Source of the DNA: Heliomicrobium modesticaldum Ice1 | Lineage (GTDB): Bacteria > Bacillota > Desulfitobacteriia > Heliobacteriales > Heliobacteriaceae | Direction: 5' to 3' | DNA: 64,000 nucleotides | Assembly: GCF_000019165.1 (NCBI RefSeq) | Contig: NC_010337.2 | Location: forward strand, 1,047,001-1,111,000 | In this document: positions 53,704 to 63,685 of the stretch, one piece after another | Layout: each line of letters begins with the position of its first letter | Numbering within the stretch: the first letter of the stretch is position 1 | Made by a program: the position numbers and the translations under genes | Notes under the pieces: generated by a model | Seen by the model: only the letters and a program-made list of their open reading frames with translations | What the model was told of the DNA's origin: nothing | Databases searched by the model: none

Positions 53704-54061
53704 TGCAGATACCTCCTCCTGCGCGAAATGGTTGCCCGAGTGATCAAAGGCCCTTGTCTTGTCTGGCGATTGAAGATGTGCCGCTATAACTCAGGCAGGA
53801 ATATCCCTTCTCCATAAAGGACCATCTTCCTGCAAAAATAATCGGAATAATAAAAAAATTCTTAATCAAAAAACCCATATTGAGAAAAAGAACACAAAGT
53901 ACAATTAAAAAATCAATTTATTATTATTACAACAATTTAATTTTTCTAAATAAAGAGATTTTTTAGAATAATCGAGCAGGATTTTTGCTTTTTTTTGCGT
54001 AGCTATTACGTAACTGCGCGGTTCCTTTGCCGGCGACCGTAGAGAATGAGGAGTGGTTTTG
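53704..54061. promoter_or_regulatory. Divergent AT-rich control region between acyl-CoA ligase and thiolase
   Basis: A 358-base gap without a gene. The middle (53830-53970) is exceptionally AT-rich, with runs such as TTATTATTATTAC. At 53960-53995 it contains TTTTTTAGAATAATCG, AGCAGGATTTTTG (53975-53987) and a T run, matching the element upstream of the first acyl-CoA dehydrogenase. Promoters for both diverging genes must lie here; no sigma-54 motif was seen. Confidence 0.6.
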
Positions 54062-55240
54062 TTGCGTGAAGTGGTATTTGTCAGCGCAGTCCGGACGCCC
54101 TTTGGCAAGTTCGGCGGTGCTATGGCTTCCTTGAAGGCCGTCGACCTGGGTGCTGCTGCCATTCAGGGCGCCTTGCGGCAAGGCGGTGTCGAACCGGAGA
54201 TGGTGGAGTATGTCACCATGGGACAGGTGCTCCAAGGCGGCGCCGGTCAGATCCCATCCCGCCAGGCGGCACGCTTGGCAGGTATTCCTTGGGAGACGCC
54301 TTCTTTGACGGTCAATAAGGTCTGCGCCAGCGGCATGATCGCTGTCGCCTTGGCTGCGCGGATGATCGCCGCAGGCGAGATCGAGGCAGCAGTCGCCGGC
54401 GGCATGGAGAGCATGAGCCAAGCGCCTTATTTCCTCCCGGCGGCACGCTGGGGACAGCGCATGTTCAACTTCGAGGCTGTCGACTTGATGGTTCATGACG
54501 GGCTCTGGTGTCCCTTTTACAACCGCCATATGGCTCTGCACGGTGCTGACATGGCCCGTGAGTATGGCGTCAGCCGCGAAGAGCAGGATGAATGGGCTTT
54601 GCGCAGCCAAGAACGGGCGGCGGCCGCCATCGCCGGCGGTTACATGGCAGAGGAGATCGTGCCGGTGACGGTACCTCAGAAAAAAGGTGCGCCGACGGTG
54701 GTCAGTCAAGATGAGCAGCCTCGGCCCACCACCCGAGAGGGATTGGCGAAATTGGCGCCCATCTTCGATCCCCAGGGGACGATCACAGCCGGCAACGCGC
54801 CTAGCGTCAACGACGGCGCCGGCGCGCTCCTCTTGATGAGCCGGGAAAAAGCGGAGTCACTAGGAATTCGTCCTCTGGCCACCTTAATCGGCCATACAGA
54901 AGTGGCCCTCGAAGCGAGGGAGCTTGCCGCCGCACCGGGTCACGCCATCAACCGTCTGCTGGCCAAGACGGGAAAAAGACTGGATCAGGTTGACCTCTTT
55001 GAGGTCAATGAGGCCTTTGCCGCCGTTGTTCTCGTCAGCCAGAAAGTGGCCGGCTTTGACCTGGAAAAAGTCAATATCAACGGCGGCGCTGTCGCCTTCG
55101 GCCACCCCATCGGCGCCAGCGGCGCCCGCATCATCGCCACCCTCATTCACAGCTTGCGCCGGAAAGGCGGCGGCATCGGCATGGCAGCGATCTGCAGCGG
55201 CGCTGCCCAAGGGGATGCGCTCATGGTGCGTGTCGATTGA
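54062..55240 (+). CDS. thlA: Acetyl-CoA acetyltransferase (thiolase)
   Basis: Condenses two acetyl-CoA to acetoacetyl-CoA or cleaves it. The 392 residues have the nucleophilic Cys in [18 protein letters not shown], the GGMESMS block, NEAFAAVV, and the C-terminal [11 protein letters not shown] His and [12 protein letters not shown] Cys. I chose the TTG at 54062 ([15 protein letters not shown]), eight bases after GAGGAG, because it gives the usual thiolase N terminus; a GTG nine bases upstream is possible. First gene of a seven-gene unit to 62.1 kb. Confidence 0.94.
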   Translation: MREVVFVSAVRTPFGKFGGAMASLKAVDLGAAAIQGALRQGGVEPEMVEYVTMGQVLQGGAGQIPSRQAARLAGIPWETPSLTVNKVCASGMIAVALAARMIAAGEIEAAVAGGMESMSQAPYFLPAARWGQRMFNFEAVDLMVHDGLWCPFYNRHMALHGADMAREYGVSREEQDEWALRSQERAAAAIAGGYMAEEIVPVTVPQKKGAPTVVSQDEQPRPTTREGLAKLAPIFDPQGTITAGNAPSVNDGAGALLLMSREKAESLGIRPLATLIGHTEVALEARELAAAPGHAINRLLAKTGKRLDQVDLFEVNEAFAAVVLVSQKVAGFDLEKVNINGGAVAFGHPIGASGARIIATLIHSLRRKGGGIGMAAICSGAAQGDALMVRVD

Positions 55241-55266
55241 TTCTGACTTCAGAAAGGATGAAGTAA

Positions 55267-56118
55267 ATGGAAATAAAAACTATCATGGTCATCGGCGCCG
55301 GACAGATGGGCAGCGGCATTGCCCAAGTGGCTGCTCAATCCGGTTTCACCACCATTCTCCATGACGTCAACAAAGAAGCGGTCCAAAGAGGGCTGCAAGG
55401 GATCCAAAAAAGTCTTGCCAAGTTTGTCGAAAAAGGTAAGCTTTCTGCCGAAGAAATGGAGGCCACACTGGGACGACTGCAGCCTTGCGACGATATGGCT
55501 GCTGCGGCCGATTGTCAAATCGCTATTGAAGCGGTCGTGGAGAATATGAACGTGAAGGCCAACATCTTCCGGGAACTGGACCGCCTTGCTCCTGCCGATG
55601 CCATCCTCGCTTCCAACACGTCTTCACTGCCGATCACTGAGATCGCTGCCGTCACCAGCCGGCCAGAACAGGTGATCGGCATGCACTTTATGAATCCGGT
55701 GCCGCTGATGAAATTGGTGGAGATCATTCGCGGCTTAGCCACATCGGACGAAACCTACGAGACCATCGAAGCGCTGAGTCGCCATCTCGGCAAGACGCCC
55801 GCTACCTGCCGCGATGTACCAGGTTTCATCTCCAACCGGGTGCTGCAGGTGATGATCAATGAGGCCGTCTGGTGCCTCTACGAAGGGGTAGCCACGGCTG
55901 AAGACATTGATATGATCATGAAGCTGGGCATGAATCATCCTATGGGCCCTCTGGCCTTGGCCGACCTGATCGGACTCGATACGGTGCTGGCCATTTTGGA
56001 AGTCCTTCAAGCGGGCTATGGCGATCCCAAGTACCGTCCCTGCCCGCTGCTTCGCCAGTATGTCAAAGCCGGTTGGCTCGGGCGCAAATCGGGACGCGGT
56101 TTTTACCGATACGGCTGA
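55267..56118 (+). CDS. hbd: 3-hydroxybutyryl-CoA dehydrogenase
   Basis: NAD(P)-dependent oxidoreductase between acetoacetyl-CoA and 3-hydroxybutyryl-CoA. The 283 residues show the Rossmann motif [32 protein letters not shown], the catalytic His in [17 protein letters not shown] and [16 protein letters not shown]. Normal length for the clostridial Hbd group. ATG after AAAGGATG, 26 bases after the thiolase. Confidence 0.95.
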   Translation: MEIKTIMVIGAGQMGSGIAQVAAQSGFTTILHDVNKEAVQRGLQGIQKSLAKFVEKGKLSAEEMEATLGRLQPCDDMAAAADCQIAIEAVVENMNVKANIFRELDRLAPADAILASNTSSLPITEIAAVTSRPEQVIGMHFMNPVPLMKLVEIIRGLATSDETYETIEALSRHLGKTPATCRDVPGFISNRVLQVMINEAVWCLYEGVATAEDIDMIMKLGMNHPMGPLALADLIGLDTVLAILEVLQAGYGDPKYRPCPLLRQYVKAGWLGRKSGRGFYRYG

Positions 56119-56194
56119 TCACGAAAAGGCGGCGCAAGGCTGAGCCGGTTGTCGAGTCGGCACGTCAGATAAGAAAGGGTGACGGAGCGACCTT

Positions 56195-57337
56195 ATGGAT
56201 TTTACGTTGAATGAGGAACAAGAGCTGTTTTTGGAGATGGTACGCAAGTTTACCCGCAACGAAGTGGCTGCCGCCGCAGAGGGAGTCGATCGGGAGCATC
56301 GCTTTCCTCGCGAGACGATCGCCAAGATGGGCGAACTGGGGCTGCTGGGATTGACCATTCCCGAAGAATACGGCGGTTCTGGCGGCGATTATCTGTCCTA
56401 TGTGCTGATGATCGAAGAACTGGCCAAAGTCTGCGCCTCGACAGCGGTGATCGTGGCCGTCCATACAGGCCTTGCATGCACCAGCATCGCTTGCTTCGGT
56501 ACCGAAGCTCAGCGGGAAAAGTACCTGGCACCCCTGGCGGCTGGTGAGATTATCGGCGCCTATGCGCTGACAGAGCCGAACGCCGGCTCTGACGCGGCCA
56601 GTCTCACCTTGATGGCCTCTGATGAAGGCGAATATTGGCGGTTGAACGGCAATAAGGTCTTCATCACCAACGCCAGCGAGGCAGGCCTTTTCATCACCTT
56701 CGTGCGCACCGATCCGGCCAGCCGCGGTGCAGAGGGGATCACCTGCCTGATTGTCGAGAGAGATACGCCGGGCATGACGGTGTCACGGCCTGTCGAGAAG
56801 ATGGGGCTTAACGGCTCGGTCACCTGTGAGCTTCACTTCGACAACGCCCTGGTGCCGAAAGAGAACGTCCTCGGCGATGTGGGACAAGGCTTTAAGGTGG
56901 CCATGCAACTCCTCGACGGCGGCCGGATCGCCATTGCTGCCCAGGGTCTGGGCATCGCCGAGGGCGCTCTCGAGTATGCCCTTCGCTACATTCGGCAGCG
57001 TGAACAGTTCGGGCGCCCGATTGCAGCAAACCAGGGCATCCAGTGGATGGTCGCTGATTTGGCGACGGAGGTCGATGCCGCCCGCCTGCTCGTCTACCGG
57101 GCGGCTTGGCTGAAAACCATGGGCAAGCCCCATGGCAAAGAAGCAGCGATGGCCAAAAAATTTGCCACCGACACGGCCATGCGGGTGACCTCTGATTGTG
57201 TTCAATTGCTGGGCGGATACGGCTACACACGGGAATACCCGGTGGAACGGTATATGCGCGATGCCAAGGTGACCCAGATCTACGAGGGAACCAATCAGGT
57301 CCAACAGATGGTCATCGCCCGGCATCTGCTTCGCTGA
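56195..57337 (+). CDS. bcd: Acyl-CoA dehydrogenase (butyryl-CoA type) 2
   Basis: 380 residues, homologous to the first acyl-CoA dehydrogenase but clearly diverged. It has [73 protein letters not shown] and QIYEGTNQVQQ with the catalytic Glu. Its place between hbd and crotonase and ahead of etfBA, the usual order of clostridial butyrate operons apart from gene permutation, makes butyryl-CoA the likely substrate. ATG after GGAG. Confidence 0.93.
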   Translation: MDFTLNEEQELFLEMVRKFTRNEVAAAAEGVDREHRFPRETIAKMGELGLLGLTIPEEYGGSGGDYLSYVLMIEELAKVCASTAVIVAVHTGLACTSIACFGTEAQREKYLAPLAAGEIIGAYALTEPNAGSDAASLTLMASDEGEYWRLNGNKVFITNASEAGLFITFVRTDPASRGAEGITCLIVERDTPGMTVSRPVEKMGLNGSVTCELHFDNALVPKENVLGDVGQGFKVAMQLLDGGRIAIAAQGLGIAEGALEYALRYIRQREQFGRPIAANQGIQWMVADLATEVDAARLLVYRAAWLKTMGKPHGKEAAMAKKFATDTAMRVTSDCVQLLGGYGYTREYPVERYMRDAKVTQIYEGTNQVQQMVIARHLLR

Positions 57338-57424
57338 TGCTGACATGCTGAGCGGTCGGTATAAGGACATGATGTAGGAATTGCAATGTAGGAATATTTT
57401 TCCACGGAGAAAGGAACGGCGCTG

Positions 57425-58207
57425 ATGGAGTTTCAAAACCTGATTTACGAATCTTCTGGCGCTATCGCCGTTGTGACGATCAACCGCCCCAAAGTGCTCA
57501 ATGCGCTGAACAAGGCAGTGTTGCAGGAGTTGGACCAAGCCTTTGCCGCTATTGCCGAAATGCGGGAGATCGCCGTCGTCATCGTCACCGGCGCTGGAGA
57601 GAAAAGCTTTGTCGCCGGCGCCGACATCGCCGAGATGAGCGCTTATGGCATCGCTGAGGCGAGGGCCTTCTCTCGATTGGGCCAGCAGGTTTTCAACCGA
57701 ATTGAGGAACTGCCCCAGCCGGTGATCGCTGCGGTCAATGGCTATGCGCTGGGAGGCGGCTGTGAGCTGGCCATGGCCTGTGATTTTCGCATCGCCGCCC
57801 AAAATGCCCGCTTCGGCCAGCCGGAGGTTTCCCTTGGCGTCATCGCCGGCTTTGGCGGCACCCAGCGGCTGCCTCGCCTTGTCGGCCGCGGCATGGCCGC
57901 GCAGTTGTTGTACAGCGGCGACATGATCGGCAGCGATGAAGCGCTGCGCATCGGCTTGGTCAACAAGGTGGTTGCCGCCGAAGCGCTGATGGATGAGGCG
58001 AAAGCCATCGCCGGGCGCATCGCCGCCGCCGGCCCCCTCTCTGTCATCGCCTCTAAAGCGGCGTTGCGGGAAGGCAGCAACATGGATCTGAAGCGGGCCC
58101 TTGCCTATGAAAGGGAACTGTTTGCGGCAGGATTCGCCACGGCAGACCAAAAAGAAGGCATGGCCGCCTTCTTGCAAAAACGCAAAGCAAATTTTCAAGG
58201 CAGATAG
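57425..58207 (+). CDS. crt: Enoyl-CoA hydratase (crotonase)
   Basis: Interconverts 3-hydroxybutyryl-CoA and crotonyl-CoA. The 260 residues show the oxyanion-hole segments FVAGADIAEM and NGYALGGGCELAMACDFRIA and the catalytic Glu region ARFGQPEVSLGVIAGFGGTQ. Family-typical length. ATG follows AAAGGAACG. Upstream, 57338-57424 is an 87-base spacer without features. Confidence 0.94.
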   Translation: MEFQNLIYESSGAIAVVTINRPKVLNALNKAVLQELDQAFAAIAEMREIAVVIVTGAGEKSFVAGADIAEMSAYGIAEARAFSRLGQQVFNRIEELPQPVIAAVNGYALGGGCELAMACDFRIAAQNARFGQPEVSLGVIAGFGGTQRLPRLVGRGMAAQLLYSGDMIGSDEALRIGLVNKVVAAEALMDEAKAIAGRIAAAGPLSVIASKAALREGSNMDLKRALAYERELFAAGFATADQKEGMAAFLQKRKANFQGR

Positions 58208-58223
58208 AGGAGGTTAATAAAAG

Positions 58224-58988
58224 GTGAAAATTGCTGTATTGCTCAAACAGACCTTTGATACGGAAGATCGGATCGTTGTCAAAGATGGCGCTGTCGTGCC
58301 GGAAGGGGTCACCTACATCATCAACCCCTATGATGAGCTGGCTGTGGAAGAAGCCCTGCGGATCAAGGAAAAGGCCGGTCAGGGTGAAGTGGTCGTCATT
58401 TCCGCTGGCGATGGAAAGGTACAGGAGGCGCTGCGCAAGGCGCTGGCCATGGGGGCCGATCGGGCAGTGCGCGTCGATATGGAAGGCCTTGCTGTCGATG
58501 AAGCCATCGTAGCCACCGCCTTAGCCACAGTCATTCAAGAAGGGGGCTTTGATCTGGTGATCGGCGGCTGGCGGGCGATCGATGACGGTTCAGCCCAGGT
58601 CGCCGTCCGCGTGGCCGAACAGTTGAACCTGCCGCAACTCAATGTAGTGACGAAGCTCCAAATCGAAGGCGGCAAAGCGATCGCATGGCGGGAGATCGAC
58701 GGCGGCAGCGAGGTCATCGAAGCGCCCCTGCCGGCGCTGGTTACCGCCCAGCGTGGCCTCAATGATCCTCGTTACCCCAACATGAAAGGGATCATGCAAG
58801 CGAAGAAAAAAGAACTGAAGACGGTTTCGGCCAGCAGCCTGCTGCCGGCGGGCGCGACGGCAAAGGTGAAGGTTCTCGAGACCTTCCTTCCTCAAGCCAA
58901 GGCGGCCGGCAAGATCTTCAAAGACGATCCCGCTTCGGCTGTGCAAGCCTTAGTGAGCGCCTTGCGGGAAGAAGCTAAGGTGATCTAA
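58224..58988 (+). CDS. etfB: Electron transfer flavoprotein subunit beta
   Basis: Small subunit of EtfAB. The 254 residues start KIAVLLKQTFDTEDRIVV and contain INPYDELAVEEALRIKE, the family block DLVIGGWRAIDDGSAQVAVRV with AMP/FAD-binding residues, and PALVTAQRGLNDPRYPNMKGIMQAKK. Start is a GTG at 58224 with GAGGAGG upstream. Whether the complex is non-bifurcating cannot be decided here, but the following membrane oxidoreductase favours that. Confidence 0.95.
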   Translation: MKIAVLLKQTFDTEDRIVVKDGAVVPEGVTYIINPYDELAVEEALRIKEKAGQGEVVVISAGDGKVQEALRKALAMGADRAVRVDMEGLAVDEAIVATALATVIQEGGFDLVIGGWRAIDDGSAQVAVRVAEQLNLPQLNVVTKLQIEGGKAIAWREIDGGSEVIEAPLPALVTAQRGLNDPRYPNMKGIMQAKKKELKTVSASSLLPAGATAKVKVLETFLPQAKAAGKIFKDDPASAVQALVSALREEAKVI

Positions 58989-59046
58989 CGGCGCGCTGCA
59001 GGGCGAAGGCATAAAAAAGAACAAAAATAAGGGAGGAACCTTGGGC

Positions 59047-60012
59047 ATGGCAAAGGTCTGGGTCGTACCGGAAATACAGGACCAAAAACTGAAAAAAATC
59101 AGTCTTGAAATGATCAACCTGGCCCGCCGGTTGGGCGAGGTAGAGGCCTTCTTAATCGGAGATGGCGTCTCAGCCTTAGCAGCGGAACTAGGCAACTACG
59201 GCGTGAGCAAGGTGATTGTGGCCGAGCAGGCTGATTTGAAGACCTATACGACGGCCAAGTACGCCCGTGTGCTGGCCGAAGGGATCAAACGGGAACAACC
59301 GGAAATCGTCTTGATCGGCAACACAGCCACTGGTTTAGATCTGGCACCTCGGGTGGCCCAACGGGTCGGCGCCGGCCAGATCAGCGACGTCATCGACTAT
59401 GTGGAGGGGAACTTCATCCGCCCCATTTATGCCGGCAAGGCCTTTCAAAAAGTCAGCCCTGCTGCCTACCCGCTGATCGTGACGGTGCGGCCTAATGTCT
59501 TCCCCGTCGCCGAAGCGACAGGGGGAACGGCTGTCGTGGAAAAGGCAGAAGTATCGCTCACCTCAGATGACTTGCGGGTCCTCGTTCGTGAAGTGGTCCG
59601 TCAGGTTTCCAGCCGTCCGGAACTGACAGAAGCCGACATCATCGTTTCGGGCGGGCGGGCGATGAAGAGTGGAGAAAACTTCCGCATCCTTGAAGAACTG
59701 GCCGATGTGTTGGGCGCTGCCGTCGGCGCATCTCGGGCCGCCGTCGACGCCGGTTGGCGTCCTCATCAAGACCAGGTGGGGCAGACTGGGAAAACCGTCT
59801 CTCCGACGCTCTACATCGCTGCCGGCATCTCCGGAGCGATCCAACACCTGGCCGGGATGAGCGGATCCAAGGTGATCGTCGCCATCAACAAAGACCCGGA
59901 GGCCAACATCTTCAAAGTGGCTGACTATGGCATCGTAGGCGACCTTTTTGAGGTGATTCCCTTGCTGACAGCGGAGTGTAAGCGCCTTCGGAACGTGGAG
60001 CAGGCAGGATGA
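59047..60012 (+). CDS. etfA: Electron transfer flavoprotein subunit alpha
   Basis: FAD-binding large subunit of EtfAB, 321 residues. The C-terminal FAD domain is clear: [35 protein letters not shown], and [16 protein letters not shown] with [21 protein letters not shown] chose the ATG at 59047 (GGGAGG ten bases upstream); a TTG at 59041 is also possible. The stop overlaps the next gene's ATG by four bases. Confidence 0.95.
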   Translation: MAKVWVVPEIQDQKLKKISLEMINLARRLGEVEAFLIGDGVSALAAELGNYGVSKVIVAEQADLKTYTTAKYARVLAEGIKREQPEIVLIGNTATGLDLAPRVAQRVGAGQISDVIDYVEGNFIRPIYAGKAFQKVSPAAYPLIVTVRPNVFPVAEATGGTAVVEKAEVSLTSDDLRVLVREVVRQVSSRPELTEADIIVSGGRAMKSGENFRILEELADVLGAAVGASRAAVDAGWRPHQDQVGQTGKTVSPTLYIAAGISGAIQHLAGMSGSKVIVAINKDPEANIFKVADYGIVGDLFEVIPLLTAECKRLRNVEQAG

Positions 60013-62066
60013 ACGGAATCAACGCAGCGGCTTTTTGCGGCCTCCTCGCAGTCGTCGGCGGTTACACCTACTATGAGATCAGCCGCCGCTATCGCTACAC
60101 CCAGTTTGGCAAGGCGGAAGATCGCTGGGATCGTTCCAATGAGCGGTTACATGCGGTGTTCACTCATGTATTGGGGCAAAAAAAGGTGCTGCACGATCCG
60201 ATTTCCGGTGGTCTGCACCTGTTGATCATGTGGGGATTTCTCGTCCTCGGCCTCGGCGTGGTCAATATGGTGGTCGAAGGGTTTTTCTCCCACCCCCTTC
60301 CCGGGGTGGGAGACAACCCCGCCTATCTGTGGATCAAAGATCTCTTTCTTGTGCTCGTCGCTGTCGGCGTCATCGGCAGCCTTTTGCGGCGGACCGTCTT
60401 TAAGCCGGAGCGCTTGGAAAACAGCGGCGAGGCTTTTCTGATCCTGGCCTTTATCCTGATCATCGTCACCAGTGAAGCCCTATCGCATGGCGCTCAGTTT
60501 GTGGCGGGTGAAGGCGTCGAAAAAATGGCCTATGCGCCGGTGGCCGCCTTGGCGTCCAAACTCTTTGCCGGCTATGAACCGGAGCAGGCAGAAAAGGCTT
60601 TTTGGTTCTTCTGGTGGCTGCACTTTATCACCATGTTCGCTTTTGCCGTCCTGATTCCCCGATCCAAACATCTGCATCTCCTCTTTGCACCTCTAAATGT
60701 TTACTGGAAGTCTTTGGAGCCAAAAGGGGCTTTGCGCAAGGTCGACTTTGAAGACGAGTCGGTAGAATCCTATGGTGCGGTCAAAATGGAGGACTTCACT
60801 TGGAAAGAGCTTTTTGACGCCTACACCTGTGTCCAGTGCGGTCGCTGCACCGATCAGTGTCCTGCCTATCAGACAGGGAAACCGCTCAACCCGAAGGCGC
60901 TTCATGTGACGTTGCGCAGCCATATCGACGAAAAAGGCCCCTTGTTGGACAAGATTCATAAGCAAAGGTCGGCTGCCAAGGGCGTTGGGCAAGGAAGGGC
61001 AGGCGCTGAAGAGGTTGCAGCGGCAGCCGAGGGCGTCCTCACCGAGGGCGAGCAGGCGATTATGGAGAAAAAAGTGACCGGTGAGATCTTCAGCGAAGAT
61101 TTCTTTTGGAGCTGCACCACCTGCCGGGGCTGCATGGAGGCTTGCCCGGTCAGCAATGAGCATATCCCTAAACTGGTAGAGATGCGCCGCTACATGGTCC
61201 TGACGGAGAGCGACTTTCCTGAGGATGTGCAACGGACTTTTAACAACATGGAAAAACAAGGAAATCCTTGGGGCTTGCCTAAGGGACGACGCGGCGAATG
61301 GGCAGAGGGTCTGGGAGTGCCCACCTTGGACGAAGCGCCGGAGGCGGAATACCTCTTCTATGTAGGTTGTGCCGGCTCTTTTGACGATCGCGCCCGCAAG
61401 GTGACCTTGTCCCTTGCTCGCCTGTTGCAACGGGCCGGTCTATCCTTCGCCATTTTAGGCGGCGATGAGTGGTGCTGCGGCGAAACGGCTCGCCGGATGG
61501 GCAATGAGTATCTCTACCAGGAGATGGCCATGACCAATGTGGAGACTTGGAAAGAGTTGAAGGTCAGCAAGATCATCACCGCCTGCCCGCACTGCTACAA
61601 CACCATCAAAAACGAATACCCTCAATTTGGCGGAAATTTTGACGTGATCCATCACACGGTGCTGTTGGAGCAACTGGTACGGGAAGGAAAACTGAAACCG
61701 ACCAAGCCTGTCGATATGACGGTCACCTTTCATGACTCCTGTTACTTAGGCCGCTATAATGAGATCTATGGGCCGCCTCGCAACGTCCTTACCGCCATCG
61801 GCGGGATCAAGGTGGCGGAGATGCCGCGCAGTCTGGAAAAGTCCTTCTGCTGTGGCGCTGGCGGCGGCCGCATGTGGATGGAAGAACACCTGGGCAGCCG
61901 CATCAATGAAAACCGCACTGACGAAGCGCTGCAAACAGGGGCGGAAGTGATCTGCTCGGCTTGCCCCTACTGCTTGACTATGCTGACGGACGGCTGCAAA
62001 GCCCGGGAGGCGGAAGAACGGGTGCAGACGCTCGACCTGGTGGAGCTGCTGGAACGAAGTCTCTAG
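60009..62066 (+). CDS. Membrane Fe-S oxidoreductase, EtfAB:quinone oxidoreductase type
   Basis: A 685-residue fusion: about six N-terminal helices resembling the NarI/DsrM-type heme b membrane domain (residues 1-235), then two 4Fe-4S motifs, CVQCGRCTDQCP and CTTCRGCMEACP, and two cysteine-rich CCG domains (CCGETARRMGNEY and SFCCGAGGGRMWMEEHLG with HDSCYLGRYN). Such proteins next to etfAB, known from Syntrophomonas and related fatty-acid oxidisers, link EtfAB to membrane menaquinone. Translation is coupled to etfA (ATGA). This gene argues that the pathway is tied to the membrane rather than only to fermentation in the cytosol. Confidence 0.9.
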   Translation: MNGINAAAFCGLLAVVGGYTYYEISRRYRYTQFGKAEDRWDRSNERLHAVFTHVLGQKKVLHDPISGGLHLLIMWGFLVLGLGVVNMVVEGFFSHPLPGVGDNPAYLWIKDLFLVLVAVGVIGSLLRRTVFKPERLENSGEAFLILAFILIIVTSEALSHGAQFVAGEGVEKMAYAPVAALASKLFAGYEPEQAEKAFWFFWWLHFITMFAFAVLIPRSKHLHLLFAPLNVYWKSLEPKGALRKVDFEDESVESYGAVKMEDFTWKELFDAYTCVQCGRCTDQCPAYQTGKPLNPKALHVTLRSHIDEKGPLLDKIHKQRSAAKGVGQGRAGAEEVAAAAEGVLTEGEQAIMEKKVTGEIFSEDFFWSCTTCRGCMEACPVSNEHIPKLVEMRRYMVLTESDFPEDVQRTFNNMEKQGNPWGLPKGRRGEWAEGLGVPTLDEAPEAEYLFYVGCAGSFDDRARKVTLSLARLLQRAGLSFAILGGDEWCCGETARRMGNEYLYQEMAMTNVETWKELKVSKIITACPHCYNTIKNEYPQFGGNFDVIHHTVLLEQLVREGKLKPTKPVDMTVTFHDSCYLGRYNEIYGPPRNVLTAIGGIKVAEMPRSLEKSFCCGAGGGRMWMEEHLGSRINENRTDEALQTGAEVICSACPYCLTMLTDGCKAREAEERVQTLDLVELLERSL

Positions 62067-62123
62067 GCCTTATTTCAGCAAGACCGAAGTATGCATGAGA
62101 CTGAAGCATTCAATCAAATAGAG

Positions 62124-62157
62124 AGCGGAAGGCGATGCAAAGGCATCGCCTTCCGCT
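62124..62157. terminator. 15-bp perfect terminator hairpin, convergent
   Basis: AGCGGAAGGCGATGC (62124-62138) pairs with GCATCGCCTTCCGCT (62143-62157) around AAAG, followed by TTTG on the plus strand. It closes the acyl-CoA operon and may also stop the converging nitroreductase transcript. Confidence 0.8.
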
Positions 62158-62214
62158 TTGATCTCAGATCTTGAGTAATGGGAGATAAGGAAAAGGAGGA
62201 GTGATGAAAAAAAC

Positions 62215-62856
62215 CTATGCTTTCGCGGGATCACAGACGTCAAAGCCGAGCCATTCTACCCGTCCCGGCTTGCGTGGCGGCTTTGGCGGCGACTGATCGG
62301 GATAGCCGAGGGTGATCACGGCAACCAGTTCCTTGCCGGAGATGCCGAGGCGCTCATTCACCTCATCAGCCACATGGAGCGGTCCAGTCATCCAGCACGT
62401 TCCCAGACCTTCTGCGTGGGCGGCGAGCAGTATATTTTGGATCGCTGCAGCCACGCTCTGCAGGTTGGTGGCGTACTCGAAGTTGGCCACTCGCCGCTCT
62501 GACAGGGTCAGATCGCCCGACGGCGGCGCACAGGCTTCTGGACCGTAGCAGAAGATGAGAATCGGCGCTTTGCCCAGGTCTTGAAAAAAGTCTAGCGTAA
62601 ACTTGATCACCTTGGGCTTATCGGCAAAGATCCGTTCCAACTTAGGCAGGATCGCCTGGCCGGAGCGGCGGATCACCTCCAGCAGTTCTGCCCGCTTTTC
62701 TCCGCGGACGATGACGAAATGCCAAGGCTGCACATTCATGTTCGACGGCGCCCAAAGCCCTGCCGCGATGACCTTTTGCAGCACCGCTAAAGAAGGCTCT
62801 TCCGGCTTATATTTGCGGATGCTTCTTCTTTCTTCAATGGCTGACCACAGCTCCAT
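62215..62856 (-). CDS. Nitroreductase family FMN protein
   Basis: A 213-residue flavoprotein of the nitroreductase superfamily. ERRSIRKYKPEEPS at residues 9-22 binds FMN phosphate and WAPSNMNVQPWHFVIVRG follows. SVAAAIQNILLAAHAEGLGTCWM and ITLGYPDQSPP are the other hallmarks. An unusual Cys-rich stretch FCYGPEACAPPSGD lies in the middle. ATG at 62856. The substrate is unknown. Confidence 0.88.
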   Translation of the reverse strand: MELWSAIEERRSIRKYKPEEPSLAVLQKVIAAGLWAPSNMNVQPWHFVIVRGEKRAELLEVIRRSGQAILPKLERIFADKPKVIKFTLDFFQDLGKAPILIFCYGPEACAPPSGDLTLSERRVANFEYATNLQSVAAAIQNILLAAHAEGLGTCWMTGPLHVADEVNERLGISGKELVAVITLGYPDQSPPKPPRKPGRVEWLGFDVCDPAKA

Positions 62857-62968
62857 CGGTTGGCTCCCCCTCTGCCTTTTTTCTATCCCTTTCCCATGCC
62901 TGCTCTGCTCCCTGCTTGTGAAGCGCTATCTTCCCTCACTGGCTGCGAAGGGGATTTCTCTGAACTGT

Positions 62969-63685
62969 TTAAGCCCCCAAGTAGGCTTTGAGGACTTCCT
63001 CGCTGTGGAGAAGATTGATGCCTGTATCGGCGTGGGTGATCCGGCCGTTCTCCAGCACATAGCCGCGATCGGCAACCTTAAGGGCCTGTTTGGCATTCTG
63101 CTCCACCAGCAGTACGGTGATCCCGCGCTCACGAAGGGAGCGGATGATCGAGAAAATCTCGCCGATGACGATGGGCGCCAGTCCTAGGGAGGGTTCGTCC
63201 AGCATCATCACCTTCGGCCGAGCCATCAGGCCGCGCCCGATGGCCAGCATCTGTTGCTGCCCGCCGGAAAGGGTTCGAGCCGGCAAGCGGGCATGCTCTC
63301 GCAGGATCGGGAAGAGATTGTAGATCTTCTCCATATCCTCCTGAATCTCCTTCTCATCATCGCGGCAGTAGGCGCCCATGAGCAGGTTGTCTTCAACAGA
63401 CATGCGACCCAGGATAGCCCGGCCCTCGGGAACGTGGATCAGCCCCATCTTCACCCGCTCATGAGGCGGTTTCCGTCCGATATTTTCGCCAAAGAGCTCA
63501 ATTGTCCCCTCCCTCGGCTTCAAAAGGCCAGACAGCGTCTGCAGCAATGTCGTCTTTCCAGCGCCGTTGGCGCCGATCAGGGTCACCGTTTCTCCCTGGC
63601 GGACTTCTATGTCGATTCCCCGCAGCGCCTGGATAGGACCGTAAGACACAGACAGGTTGGACACCTTGATGATCGTCTCCATCAT
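62969..63685 (-). CDS. livF: Branched-chain amino-acid ABC transporter ATP-binding protein LivF
   Basis: ATPase of a LIV-type importer, 238 residues. Walker A LIGANGAGKTTLLQTLSG, signature LSGGQQQMLAIGRGLMARP, Walker B VMMLDEPSLGLAP and the H-loop region TVLLVEQNAKQAL are intact. The start ATG overlaps the livG stop (ATGA). The solute-binding protein at 22.2-23.4 kb is of the matching family but remote. Confidence 0.94.
   Translation of the reverse strand: MMETIIKVSNLSVSYGPIQALRGIDIEVRQGETVTLIGANGAGKTTLLQTLSGLLKPREGTIELFGENIGRKPPHERVKMGLIHVPEGRAILGRMSVEDNLLMGAYCRDDEKEIQEDMEKIYNLFPILREHARLPARTLSGGQQQMLAIGRGLMARPKVMMLDEPSLGLAPIVIGEIFSIIRSLRERGITVLLVEQNAKQALKVADRGYVLENGRITHADTGINLLHSEEVLKAYLGA

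Noticed and set aside
56783-58198. Long open frame on the minus strand opposite crotonase and acyl-CoA dehydrogenase
   Set aside because: It is the antisense shadow of two well-supported genes in GC-rich codons. It has no ribosome site and no protein similarity.
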